Shown here: positions 1 through 8,114 of the stretch, one piece after another | Numbering within the stretch: position 1 is the first letter of the stretch | How the letters are laid out: each line of letters opens with the position of its first letter | The notes under the pieces: generated by a model | Database searches by the model: none | What the model saw: only the letters and a program-made list of their open reading frames with translations | Told to the model about the DNA's origin: nothing | Made by a program: the position numbers and the translations under genes | Source: Omnitrophica WOR_2 bacterium RIFCSPHIGHO2_01_FULL_52_10 | Lineage (GTDB): Bacteria; Omnitrophota; Gorgyraeia; Zapsychrales; Zapsychraceae | NCBI GenBank assembly: GCA_001805565.1 | Contig: MHGM01000012.1 | Span: 1,309-18,811 of the forward strand | Reading direction: 5' to 3' | DNA length: 17,503 nucleotides

Positions 1-693
1 CCCAAACGCACGAAACTGCTCTGGGAAATTTTGTTGGGATGTTTTGTCGGTTCCTACATTTATTTTCATCCCGGAACTTCAACGAAACTGGACGTGCCGT
101 TTTTGAAGAGCATCATCTGGGACCTGGGTGTTTTTTACGTCCCGTTCGTGGTGCTGGTGGTGGTGGGCACCTCGAACGCCGTTAACATGACCGACGGCCT
201 CGACGGGCTGGCGATCGGATCCATTATGATGGTGAGCCTGACGCTGGCGATTTTGAGTTATATCACCGGTCACGCGCAATTCAGTGAATACCTTTTTATC
301 CCTTTTGTCCCCGGCGCGGGAGAGCTCACCGTGGTGTGCGCCGCCATTTTGGGGGCCAGTCTGGGATTCCTTTGGTTCAATTGTCCGCCCGCGTCGGTTT
401 TTATGGGAGACGTGGGCTCGCTGGCGCTGGGCGGGACGCTGGGGATGATCGCGGTCATTACAAAGAAGGAATTGCTTTTGGTCATCATGGGCGGTGTTTT
501 TGTCATTGAAACGTTGTCGGTGATCCTGCAGATTGTTTCCTTCAAGTTACGGCGCAAAAGAATTTTCAAGATGTCCCCGCTGCATCATCATTTGCAGCTC
601 TCGGGTTGGCATGAATCGCAAATTATTATTCGTTTCTGGATTATTTCCATCATCCTGGCCATCATCACCCTCATGACGTTGAAAATTCGTTAA
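1..693 (+). CDS. mraY: Phospho-N-acetylmuramoyl-pentapeptide-transferase MraY (5' truncated by window edge)
   Basis: MraY is an integral membrane enzyme that transfers phospho-MurNAc-pentapeptide from the UDP precursor to undecaprenyl phosphate, making lipid I. The frame is open from base 1, so the 5' part is outside the window. The 230 visible codons correspond to about the last two thirds of a ~360-residue family member. Diagnostic motifs seen are NAVNMTDGLDGLA (around bases 175-213), the Mg-binding FMGDVGSLALGG segment (around 400-435) and the C-terminal MSPLHHHLQLSGWHE motif (around 570-615). Several hydrophobic helices lie between them. The gene ends with TAA inside a TAATG overlap with murD, consistent with translational coupling. 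The identification is very secure from these family signatures. murE and murF probably lie upstream, but that is inferred. Confidence 0.97.
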   Translation, partial: PKRTKLLWEILLGCFVGSYIYFHPGTSTKLDVPFLKSIIWDLGVFYVPFVVLVVVGTSNAVNMTDGLDGLAIGSIMMVSLTLAILSYITGHAQFSEYLFIPFVPGAGELTVVCAAILGASLGFLWFNCPPASVFMGDVGSLALGGTLGMIAVITKKELLLVIMGGVFVIETLSVILQIVSFKLRRKRIFKMSPLHHHLQLSGWHESQIIIRFWIISIILAIITLMTLKIR

Positions 694-1997
694 TGGATCT
701 CAAAAATAAAACAGTAACGATCCTGGGAGCGCAGCGCACGGGAATGGCCTTGGCCAGGCTGGCGGCCCGTTTGGATGGCAAGGCAAAGATTTCCGAAAAG
801 GACGGCGAGAATGCCGTGTCCGAGGATTTTCGGCAGTGGGCCAAACAGCATCAAGTAGCCTGTGAATTCCAGGGACACACCCGTCTTTTTATTGAAGAGA
901 GCGACGTGGTCGTCTTGAGCCCCGGCGTGCCGCATAACAGCGAAGCGGTTTCTTGGGCACGGGCGAAAAATATTCCGGTCTTGGGGGAGATCGAGTTCGC
1001 GTTTCAGTTTTGCTCCAAACCCGTTATCGCGGTCACCGGCAGTAACGGCAAGACAACGGTCGTGACTTTGATCCACCAGGTGCTGGAATCCTCCGGCCGG
1101 CGCTCGTGTCTGTGCGGTAACATCGGCGCGCCGTTCTCCGGACAGGTTCTGGATCTGGACAATAAGGATTTTGTCGTCCTGGAAACCAGTTCGTTCCAGC
1201 TGGAAACAGTCGTTGCGCCGGGAACTCCGGGCATTCGCGGATTCAAGCCGCATATCGCGGTTATTTTGAACGTCAACCAGAATCATCTCGACCGCCATAA
1301 GGATTTTCAGGAATACTTCGACGCCAAGAAAAGGATTTTCCTGAATCAGGACGCTCAAGATTATGCGGTCCTGAATTTTCAGGACCAGGGATTAAAGGCT
1401 TTGGCGCCGCGGTTAAAAACGCAGGTGCGGTTTTTTAACGCCGCACCGCTGGCGTTGGCCGGAGTCACGGCGAACCCGAATTTTGCCGTCGCGCGGGAGG
1501 TGGCGAACATCCTCGGCATTAAAGATGAGGTTTGTGTGCGCGTCTTTAAGAATTTTAAAGGAGTGGAACACCGGCTGGAACTGGTGCGGCAGATCGACGG
1601 AGTCACTTTTATCAATGATTCGAAAGCCACCACCGCCCAAGCCGCGATCTGGGCGCTGGAGAGCCTTAATTCACCCGTCATCATGATCTGCGGCGGACGA
1701 GACAAGAATATCGATTATTCCGTCGTGGCGCCTTTTGTCCGCCAAAAGGTTAGGAAGATGATCATCATCGGCGAGGCCCGGGCGAAATTGAAAAAAACCT
1801 TTGAGTCGGTCGTTGCGTTGGAAGAATATGCCACTCTGCCCGATGCCGTCGCGCGGGCCAAAGAGATCGCCCAAAAAGGGGACAACGTGCTTTTGAGCCC
1901 GATGTGCACAAGCTTCGATATGTTCGCCAATTACGAGGAACGAGGACGTGCATTTAAACAAATTGTCAATGGATTAGTGTCAAAATCCTATGCGTGA
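693..1997 (+). CDS. murD: UDP-N-acetylmuramoylalanine--D-glutamate ligase MurD
   Basis: MurD is a cytoplasmic ATP-dependent ligase that adds D-glutamate to UDP-MurNAc-L-alanine. The 434-residue protein is close to the usual 430-450. It shows an N-terminal Rossmann-like UDP-binding part (TVTILGAQRTGMALA), the Mur-ligase P-loop GSNGKTT at residues 116-122, NVNQNHLDRH in the central domain, and the C-terminal domain with FINDSKATT and GGRDKN. The ATG overlaps the mraY stop (TAATG) and the TGA at 1995-1997 lies 8 bp inside ftsW, so the gene sits inside the dcw operon. No separate Shine-Dalgarno sequence is evident at the start, fitting re-initiation after mraY. Nothing looks damaged. The MurD assignment, rather than MurC/E/F, rests on position after mraY and on the DSKATT motif. 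Confidence 0.97.
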   Translation: MDLKNKTVTILGAQRTGMALARLAARLDGKAKISEKDGENAVSEDFRQWAKQHQVACEFQGHTRLFIEESDVVVLSPGVPHNSEAVSWARAKNIPVLGEIEFAFQFCSKPVIAVTGSNGKTTVVTLIHQVLESSGRRSCLCGNIGAPFSGQVLDLDNKDFVVLETSSFQLETVVAPGTPGIRGFKPHIAVILNVNQNHLDRHKDFQEYFDAKKRIFLNQDAQDYAVLNFQDQGLKALAPRLKTQVRFFNAAPLALAGVTANPNFAVAREVANILGIKDEVCVRVFKNFKGVEHRLELVRQIDGVTFINDSKATTAQAAIWALESLNSPVIMICGGRDKNIDYSVVAPFVRQKVRKMIIIGEARAKLKKTFESVVALEEYATLPDAVARAKEIAQKGDNVLLSPMCTSFDMFANYEERGRAFKQIVNGLVSKSYA

Positions 1998-3078
1998 GAT
2001 TCGTTTATCCATCGCGGTCCTGGTAACGTTATTTATTTGTATCGGGACGATCATGATCTACAGTTCCAGCGGTGTCTACGCGATGAGGGAGCTGGGGGAC
2101 AAGGCCTATTTTCTCAACCGGCATTTATTTTTTCTCTTTATTGGACTGATTCTCGCCGGCGGCGTGATGGCCGTCGATTACCGGGACCTGCGCCCGTGGG
2201 CGAAACCGCTCATTATTTGTGCGGTGATCCTGCTGGTCCTGGTCCTGGTCCCGGGGATCGGAAAGGCCAGCTACGGCGCGCGGCGGTGGTTCAAGGTCGG
2301 CGTATTGAGCTTCCAGCCCTCGGAATTCGCTAAACTCGCTATGCTTGTTTATATGGCGGATTTTTTGGCCCGCAAACAAACGAAGGTCAGCGGGTTCTGG
2401 AACGGCTTTTTGCCGCCGATCATGATCCTGGGCGTGATGTGTCTTTTGATCATCAAGCAGCCGGATCTGGGCAATTGCGTGCTGATGGCGAGCATGGTCG
2501 TCATCCTGTTGTATGTGGCCGGCGGCAAGCTCGGCCATATCGGGCTTTTGGCATTGGCGGCCATGCCATTTTTATACGTCCTCGTTGTCCACGTGCCTTA
2601 CCGCTGGGCGCGTATTGTGGCGTTCTTGAATCCGTGGGAGGACAGCAAGGGGATCGGGATCCAGCTGACCCAGTCGCAAATAGCCCTTGGGTCCGGCGGG
2701 CTTTTCGGAGTCGGGTTAGGGAAAAGCGCGCAAAAACTTTTTTATCTGCCCGCCGCGCATACTGATTTTATTTTTTCCATTATCGGCGAAGAGCTTGGCC
2801 TAGCCGGGACACTGGCCGTCATTTCGATGTTCGTGATTTTTATCTGGCAAGGCGCGCGCCTGGCCAAACGCGTCACGGACCCCTTTGGTTATTACCTGGC
2901 CGTGGGGATCGTGGCGATGCTGGGGTTACAAACGGTCGTCAATATCGGGGTGAGCATTGGCGCCCTGCCCACGAAAGGACTGCCGCTTCCTTTTATCAGT
3001 TATGGCGGCTCCGCGTTGATCTTTAATATGATCTCGGTCGGGTTGCTCTTGAACATTTCACGGATCCAGGACCAATGA
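1990..3078 (+). CDS. ftsW: Septal peptidoglycan polymerase FtsW (SEDS family)
   Basis: FtsW is a polytopic SEDS-family membrane glycosyltransferase that polymerises lipid II at the division septum together with a class B penicillin-binding protein. The 362-residue protein is strongly hydrophobic. It carries the SEDS signatures YGARRWFKVG with FQPSEFAKL (residues 95-115), FLNPWEDSKGIGIQLTQSQ (212-230), GSGGLFGVGLGKS (234-246), LPAAHTDFIFSIIGEELG (253-270) and PTKGLPLPFISYGGSA (327-342). Asp259 in HTDF aligns by motif with the essential Asp of FtsW (Asp297 in E. coli). The start overlaps murD by 8 bp and the stop overlaps murG as ATGA. The position between murD and murG is the classical ftsW slot, which separates it from the elongation homologue RodA. 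The sequence looks intact. Confidence 0.96.
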   Translation: MREIRLSIAVLVTLFICIGTIMIYSSSGVYAMRELGDKAYFLNRHLFFLFIGLILAGGVMAVDYRDLRPWAKPLIICAVILLVLVLVPGIGKASYGARRWFKVGVLSFQPSEFAKLAMLVYMADFLARKQTKVSGFWNGFLPPIMILGVMCLLIIKQPDLGNCVLMASMVVILLYVAGGKLGHIGLLALAAMPFLYVLVVHVPYRWARIVAFLNPWEDSKGIGIQLTQSQIALGSGGLFGVGLGKSAQKLFYLPAAHTDFIFSIIGEELGLAGTLAVISMFVIFIWQGARLAKRVTDPFGYYLAVGIVAMLGLQTVVNIGVSIGALPTKGLPLPFISYGGSALIFNMISVGLLLNISRIQDQ

Positions 3079-4151
3079 ATATCACAATCGCCACGGGCGG
3101 TTCCGGCGGCCACGTGATCCCGGCGTTAAAAGTCGCCCGGGAACTTCAGAAAAGAAAATGTGAGGTACGTTTCGCGGGCGCGTTCAACGTCTGGAAAGAA
3201 CGTATCGCCCAAGCCGGATTTTCCTTCGATGAACTTGAACTGCGCGGAATAAATTTTACGCGCCCCCTGGAATTGCCCCGCACACTTTGGCTGTATTTAA
3301 AAGGGACCTTCGCAGCCGGCGGTTTTTTAAGAAAATACAAAACCGACGCGGTGGTGGGTTTCGGAGGCTATGGATCGTTCCCGGTCGTGCTGGCGGCGGT
3401 CATTTCTCAGCGCCCGACGCTGATCCACGAACAGAATGTCCTTCCGGGCAAGGCCAACGCGATTTTAGCCGGAGCGGTGAGCAAGGTGGCGATTAGTTTT
3501 GCCCAAAGCCGGGAATATTTGCACGGCGACAATGTTGTTTTGACCGGGTGTCCTTCGCACGCGCCGGTCATGGGAATGGAGAGAGCGGAACTTCTCAAAG
3601 GATTCGGACTGGGGGAGGGGCGTAAAACTGTTTTGGTTCTCGGGGGCAGCCAGGGGAGCCGCCGGCTCAACGAAATATTTCTGGAGGCCGTGGCGGGATT
3701 AAAAAGTAAAGTGCCTTTGCAGGCGATCCACCTTTGCGGGAAAGACGATTACCAAATCCTTAAGGAGAAGTACGCGCGTTCAGGAATTCCGTTCGCTTTG
3801 TTCACGTTTTTTGAAGCGATGGAGCGCGTGTATCCGGCGGCGGATTTGGTCATCAGCCGCGCGGGGGCGGTCAGCGTAACGGAATTGATACGTTTTCGTA
3901 AACCCTCAATCTTAATTCCATATCCGTACGCGGGCGGGCACCAGAAAAAGAATGCCGACGTTTTGGCGCAGGCCGGCGTCGGGGAATTTATCGAGCAAAA
4001 AGATCTTACCGCAGCAGGGCTGACTACAGCCGTGGAACGAAGGCTGGCGAAGACGCTTTCCGCGCAAGAGTGGGAGCGGCATTTCGACGATTTTTTAGCA
4101 ATGGATCCAGCCGTCCTCGTGGCGGAGGAAGTAATCAGGTTAAAGAAATGA
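3075..4151 (+). CDS. murG: UDP-GlcNAc--lipid I N-acetylglucosaminyltransferase MurG
   Basis: MurG is a peripheral inner-membrane GT-B glycosyltransferase (family GT28) that adds GlcNAc to lipid I to give lipid II. The 358 residues match the usual length. Visible motifs are the N-terminal GGSGGHVIPAL loop (residues 8-18), HEQNVLPGKAN, the second-domain loop LVLGGSQGSRRLNE, and the C-terminal donor site VISRAGAVSVTELI followed by PYPYAGGHQKKNA. The start shares ATGA with the ftsW stop, and the end shares ATGA with the following peptidase gene, so all three are likely translationally coupled. MurG hands its product to FtsW, encoded immediately upstream. Nothing is missing from the catalytic regions. 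Confidence 0.97.
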   Translation: MNITIATGGSGGHVIPALKVARELQKRKCEVRFAGAFNVWKERIAQAGFSFDELELRGINFTRPLELPRTLWLYLKGTFAAGGFLRKYKTDAVVGFGGYGSFPVVLAAVISQRPTLIHEQNVLPGKANAILAGAVSKVAISFAQSREYLHGDNVVLTGCPSHAPVMGMERAELLKGFGLGEGRKTVLVLGGSQGSRRLNEIFLEAVAGLKSKVPLQAIHLCGKDDYQILKEKYARSGIPFALFTFFEAMERVYPAADLVISRAGAVSVTELIRFRKPSILIPYPYAGGHQKKNADVLAQAGVGEFIEQKDLTAAGLTTAVERRLAKTLSAQEWERHFDDFLAMDPAVLVAEEVIRLKK

Positions 4152-4933
4152 AGATAAGAATTTTCGTGCTCACTGTTTGTCTCGCCGCAATGTTTTGGGA
4201 CCCCGCCCACGCCGAAGAGGAATGGCAGGAACGTAAGGGCAATCATTTTATTGTTTATTACAAAAACGCGCCGCTGGATTTTATCAAAAGCGTTGAGGAA
4301 ATGGCCGAGTATTATTACGAGGAGATTACGCGCAATATGGGTTTTACGCGCTACAAGGGCTGGACTTGGGACGAGCGGGCCAAGATTTACATTTACGACA
4401 ACGCCGAAGATTTCCAGCAAGTCGGCGAGTACGCGATGTGGGCCGAAGGCGTGGTGTCCTCGCGTCAGCGGGTCATCCGTAGTTTTCCCGCCGCGCACGG
4501 ATTTTTTGATTCCACCCTGCCGCATGAAATGGGGCACATCATTTTCCGGGAATTCGTCGGGTTCAAGGCGAAGATCCCCATTTGGTTCGAGGAGGGGGTG
4601 GCCATGTATCAAGAGAAAGCGCGGCGCTGGGGCGCCAATGAAGTCGTGCACCAGGCCATCAGGGACGAAAAATTTATGTCACTCAAGGACATGACAGCGC
4701 TGGAATTATCTGGTAGAATGAACACCGAACAAATTCAGCTTTTTTACGCGGAATCCGCCAGTATCGTCAATTATCTTATCGACGAGCTGGGACGGCAGCG
4801 GTTTATCAACCTTTGTCGGAAATTGCAGGGCGGCGACCCGTTCGAGTGGGTTTTTCCCTCGGTGTACGTGCGGTTCAAGGATCTTGACGCGCTCAACAAG
4901 ACTTGGGTCGAATATTTAAGAACGGAAAAATAA
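4148..4933 (+). CDS. Secreted zinc metallopeptidase, peptidase MA-like (gluzincin), in the dcw cluster
   Basis: I chose the ATG at 4148 (261 residues) over an in-frame ATG at 4070. It starts directly at a signal peptide (basic MKIR, hydrophobic core, AHA cut near residue 22) and forms an ATGA overlap with murG. The mature part carries the gluzincin zinc site HEMGH (residues 126-130) and a downstream WFEEGVAMY segment whose Glu149 would be the third ligand, followed by FYAESASIVNYL (199-210). This pattern is typical of the peptidase MA-like family. The product should act outside the cytoplasmic membrane. The substrate is unknown; the tight coupling to murG and murC-ddl suggests a role in cell-wall or divisome protein processing, but that is inference. 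This gene is not part of the classical dcw set. The family call is fairly sure, the function is not. Confidence 0.85.
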   Translation: MKIRIFVLTVCLAAMFWDPAHAEEEWQERKGNHFIVYYKNAPLDFIKSVEEMAEYYYEEITRNMGFTRYKGWTWDERAKIYIYDNAEDFQQVGEYAMWAEGVVSSRQRVIRSFPAAHGFFDSTLPHEMGHIIFREFVGFKAKIPIWFEEGVAMYQEKARRWGANEVVHQAIRDEKFMSLKDMTALELSGRMNTEQIQLFYAESASIVNYLIDELGRQRFINLCRKLQGGDPFEWVFPSVYVRFKDLDALNKTWVEYLRTEK

Positions 4934-7360
4934 ATGAAAAAGTATTACCACTTCATCGGCATCGGCGGGATCGGCATGGGGGCGTTGGCCATTCTTCTTT
5001 TGAAAAAAGGTTATCAAGTCTCCGGCTCCGACCTGCGCGAGAACCAGATGATTCAGGATTTAAGGAAGCGGGGCGCGCACGTGACAATTGGCCACGCGAA
5101 AGAGAATATTGCCGGCGCGGACTTTGTGGTCTTTTCCTCGGCGGTCGCGCCGGATAATCCCGAACTTCAGCAAGCGCGGGAGAAGAAAATTCCCGTCATG
5201 CAACGGGCCCAGCTTCTCGTCGAGTTGATGCAGGGGCAGACCGCGATCACCGTCGCCGGCGCCCACGGCAAGACGACCACCACTTCCATGATCTCCAACA
5301 TGCTCATCAAGGCGGGGCTGCAGCCCACAACCGCCATCGGGGGTATGGTCACCAGCGGTTCGTCGGGTTATCAGGCCAGCCTGGGTGAGGGAAAATATTT
5401 CGTCGCGGAAACGGATGAAAGCGACGGGTCGTTTCTAAAATTCTCTCCGAAATATTCGGTCATCACCAATATTGATTTTGAGCACGTGGATTATTTTCGC
5501 GACTGGGACGGTATCCGGCGCGCGTACGCCCGGTTTATCGGACGCACCGCGCGCGACGGGTTGCTCATCGCCTGCGGGGACGACGGAAATTTACGTGGCC
5601 TTCTGCCGCAGAGCCCCTGTCTGGTGCGCAGCTACGGGTTCGGTCCCCATAATGATATTACCGCGCAGAACGTTTCCCTCGATGCCTCCGGCGCGCGTTT
5701 CGATTGCCTGATTAACGGCAAACCCCTCGGCACGATAAAACTGCAGGTTCCGGGCAAGCACAACGTCGCTAACGCCATGGCTTGCGTGGCGCTGGGGTTG
5801 CATTTAGGAATCGAATGGAAGGTCATCTGTGCCAGCTTGGGGGAATACACCAGCGTGCAGCGGCGCTTTCAGGTCAAGGCGAAAGTCGGCGACATCTGGG
5901 TCGTGGACGATTATGCTCATCACCCAACGGAAATCAAGGCGACCCTCGCCGCGGCCCGGCAAATGGGACGTAAGCGCGTCCTCGCCATTTTCCAGCCGCA
6001 CCGCTACACGCGCGTCCAGTCGTTGTGGGACGAGATCGCGAAAAGTTTTTTTGGCATCGATTATCTGATCTTGACCGATATTTACGCGGCCAGCGAAAAG
6101 CCCATTGAGGGAATTACCTCCGCGAAGTTGAAAGAGCGTATCGAGCAGGAAAACCCCTGTACCGTGGTTTATCTGGATAAAAAAGACATTGCGCGTCACG
6201 TGATCGACCGGGCGACACCGGGGGATTTGATCATTGTCCTGGGTGCCGGTGACATTACGTATGTCGCAGATGAACTCGCCTGGGTCGTGCAGGGCGATAA
6301 AGGCAACGGGCAATCCCAGCCGCGCGCCCGTTTAACGGTCACTTTGGAAAATTACGATATCAAACAGCTCGGGCGTATCGGCGTTTTAATGGGCGGATAT
6401 TCTGCGGAACGGGAAATTTCTTTAAAATCCGGCACTGCGGTCGCCGAGTCGCTTAAACGTCAGGGTGGTGAGGTCATTGCCATCGATATCATGGTTAAAG
6501 ACAAGGAAAAGATCACCTCGCTGGTGCGTTCCTATAACCTCGACGTCGCTTTTATCGCCCTGCACGGCCGGCTGGGAGAAGACGGCATCATTCAGTCGAT
6601 CCTCGAGGAGATCGGTGTCCCTTACACGGGTTCCGGCGTTGAGGCCAGCCGCCTGGCGCTCGATAAAGTCCTTGCGCAGGACCTCTTTCAAAAATCCGGT
6701 ATTCAGGTGCCGGCGCACATCAGTTTGTCCCTGCAGTCCCTGCAGTCCCTGCAGGGACTGCAGGGACTGCAGGGACAACAGGAAGCGGCGCACCGCGCCG
6801 GCCTTATTCAATCGATCGATTTTTATCCAGTCGTTGTTAAACCCGCCCGGGAAGGTTCGAGCATCGGTATTACTCTGGCACGCGCGCCCGGCGCGCTCCC
6901 GGAAGCTCTTGATAAAGCCCGGAAATACGACGACAAAGTTTTAATTGAACAATATATTCAGGGGCGGGAATTAACGGTCGGCATTTTAGGTGATGAGGCG
7001 CTTGCTCCCATTGAGATCCGCCCCAAGGCGGAATTTTTCGACTTTAAGGCGAAATACAGTTCCGGCGCGACCGAGTATATCGTCCCGGCCCATCTTCCGC
7101 AGGAAGTTTCCGACAAGATCCGGCAGACCGCGCTCGCGGCGCACCAGGCGCTGGGCTGTGCCGATCTTTCGCGGGTGGATTTTATTTTAGCCGAAAACGA
7201 CGCGTATTACGTTCTGGAGGTCAACACCATCCCCGGTTTTACTTCGACGAGCCTGCTGCCGAAAGCCGCCAGGGTCATGGGAATAGATTTCGACCGGTTG
7301 TGTCTGCAGCTGGCTGGATTGGCGTATGGTAAAAAGAAGAAGATCAAGAACCTCCGGTAA
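4934..7360 (+). CDS. murC-ddl: Bifunctional UDP-MurNAc--L-alanine ligase / D-Ala-D-Ala ligase (MurC-Ddl fusion)
   Basis: This 808-residue cytoplasmic protein joins two peptidoglycan precursor enzymes. Residues 1 to about 455 are MurC, which adds L-Ala to UDP-MurNAc: HFIGIGGIGMGALA at the start, AGAHGKTTTTSM with the P-loop (109-119), ETDESDGSF (near 160) and DDYAHHPTEIKA (near 325). After a short linker, residues from about 479 are Ddl, an ATP-grasp ligase making D-Ala-D-Ala: GVLMGGYSAEREIS, ALHGRLGEDG, VVVKPAREGSSIG (near 640) and LEVNTIPGFTSTSL (761-774, with Glu762 and Asn764 as expected Mg ligands). Residues 598-615 are a Leu/Gln-rich insert encoded by a perfect palindrome. Such MurC-Ddl fusions are known in Chlamydia. 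The start directly abuts the peptidase stop, and the end overlaps ftsQ by 35 bp. murB, often found between murC and ddl, is absent here. Confidence 0.96.
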   Translation: MKKYYHFIGIGGIGMGALAILLLKKGYQVSGSDLRENQMIQDLRKRGAHVTIGHAKENIAGADFVVFSSAVAPDNPELQQAREKKIPVMQRAQLLVELMQGQTAITVAGAHGKTTTTSMISNMLIKAGLQPTTAIGGMVTSGSSGYQASLGEGKYFVAETDESDGSFLKFSPKYSVITNIDFEHVDYFRDWDGIRRAYARFIGRTARDGLLIACGDDGNLRGLLPQSPCLVRSYGFGPHNDITAQNVSLDASGARFDCLINGKPLGTIKLQVPGKHNVANAMACVALGLHLGIEWKVICASLGEYTSVQRRFQVKAKVGDIWVVDDYAHHPTEIKATLAAARQMGRKRVLAIFQPHRYTRVQSLWDEIAKSFFGIDYLILTDIYAASEKPIEGITSAKLKERIEQENPCTVVYLDKKDIARHVIDRATPGDLIIVLGAGDITYVADELAWVVQGDKGNGQSQPRARLTVTLENYDIKQLGRIGVLMGGYSAEREISLKSGTAVAESLKRQGGEVIAIDIMVKDKEKITSLVRSYNLDVAFIALHGRLGEDGIIQSILEEIGVPYTGSGVEASRLALDKVLAQDLFQKSGIQVPAHISLSLQSLQSLQGLQGLQGQQEAAHRAGLIQSIDFYPVVVKPAREGSSIGITLARAPGALPEALDKARKYDDKVLIEQYIQGRELTVGILGDEALAPIEIRPKAEFFDFKAKYSSGATEYIVPAHLPQEVSDKIRQTALAAHQALGCADLSRVDFILAENDAYYVLEVNTIPGFTSTSLLPKAARVMGIDFDRLCLQLAGLAYGKKKKIKNLR
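6725..6778. repeat. 54-bp perfect palindrome inserted in frame in the ddl half of murC-ddl
   Basis: Bases 6725-6751 are exactly reverse-complementary to 6752-6778, with no loop. The unit is a 9-bp word, GTCCCTGCA, repeated on the left arm and then inverted, giving five CTGCAG sites at 9-bp spacing (6731, 6740, 6749, 6758, 6767). The palindrome begins on a codon boundary and spans exactly 18 codons (residues 598-615). It encodes a Leu-Gln-Ser/Leu-Gln-Gly repeat in a segment between the Ddl N-terminal and ATP-grasp parts. Because it is palindromic, the opposite strand encodes the same peptide. Removing it would leave the frame intact, so it looks like an in-frame insertion. Confidence 0.97.
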
Positions 7361-8114
7361 AAGCGGCGGCAATCCGTTTGCGTTTTTCGCCACACCGGCG
7401 TTCCGGTATGTTTTGGCGGGCAGCATCGTTGCCGCGGCCGTATTCCTCGGCGCCCGGCAAGCGGCGCAGGCTCTTTTTGAATCGAGATACTTCAAGATCA
7501 AGACGGTCGAGATCGACCGCACGCTTAGTTTCCTGGACAAACGGGACTTCGCGTCTTTAAACGGCAAAAGTATTTTGAGCGTTGATGTCGCGCGGTTCCA
7601 GCGTTCTTTGACGGGTAAGTATCCGCAGATGGCCCAGGCCGACATCACCAAGAAATTCCCCAACAAGATCCTGGTGTCGGCCAGGAAACGCGCGCCCTTC
7701 GCGCAAGTGTATATCCAGAACAAAACATTTTTGATCGACGACCAGGGGATTGTTTTATTCGGCGCGCCGGGAAAAGAGGAGGAGCTGCCGCTCATTTCCG
7801 GAATATTCAGCCGCCGGCGGATCTCAACGGGGTCGGTCCTGGGTGGCGAGAGCACGCTTCTGGCGCTTAATATTATCAAGGAATTCCAGAACAATCATTC
7901 GCTTTCGTCGTATGTCGTTAAGAAAATTGACGTGGATAATCTTAAAGAGATCGATTTTCGGCTGTCCAACGGATTGAAAATAATTGTTGATAAAACCGAT
8001 ATTGAGCGGAAAATGGATACGTTAGCTTTGGTTCTGGCCCGCAACCGTCTGGATACGGAGCAGGTGAAATATATCGATCTGAGGTTTAAGGACCCGATTT
8101 TAGGGACAAAATAG
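7326..8114 (+). CDS. ftsQ: Cell division protein FtsQ/DivIB (POTRA domain)
   Basis: FtsQ is a bitopic divisome protein that links early and late division proteins. The 262 residues show a short basic cytoplasmic tail (MVKRRRSRTSGK), one transmembrane helix around residues 27-48, then an extracytoplasmic POTRA region (FKIKTVEIDRT, then FPNKILVSARKRAPFAQV) and a C-terminal beta region ending VKYIDLRFKDPILG, which is the typical FtsQ ending. The ATG at 7326 lies 35 bp inside the end of murC-ddl. The slot after ddl and before ftsA is the standard ftsQ position. Sequence identity in this family is low, so the assignment relies on topology, the POTRA pattern and context together. The gene appears intact. 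A repeat element begins right at the stop codon. Confidence 0.92.
   Translation: MVKRRRSRTSGKSGGNPFAFFATPAFRYVLAGSIVAAAVFLGARQAAQALFESRYFKIKTVEIDRTLSFLDKRDFASLNGKSILSVDVARFQRSLTGKYPQMAQADITKKFPNKILVSARKRAPFAQVYIQNKTFLIDDQGIVLFGAPGKEEELPLISGIFSRRRISTGSVLGGESTLLALNIIKEFQNNHSLSSYVVKKIDVDNLKEIDFRLSNGLKIIVDKTDIERKMDTLALVLARNRLDTEQVKYIDLRFKDPILGTK

Noticed and set aside
690..1358. Minus-strand frame opposite murD (222 codons)
   Set aside because: Shadow of murD; no motif, no initiation signal, fully contained in a well-supported gene.
4070..4147. In-frame ATG 26 codons upstream of the peptidase start
   Set aside because: It would bury the signal peptide and overlap the murG end by 82 bp; ATG 4148 gives a clean signal peptide and an ATGA junction.
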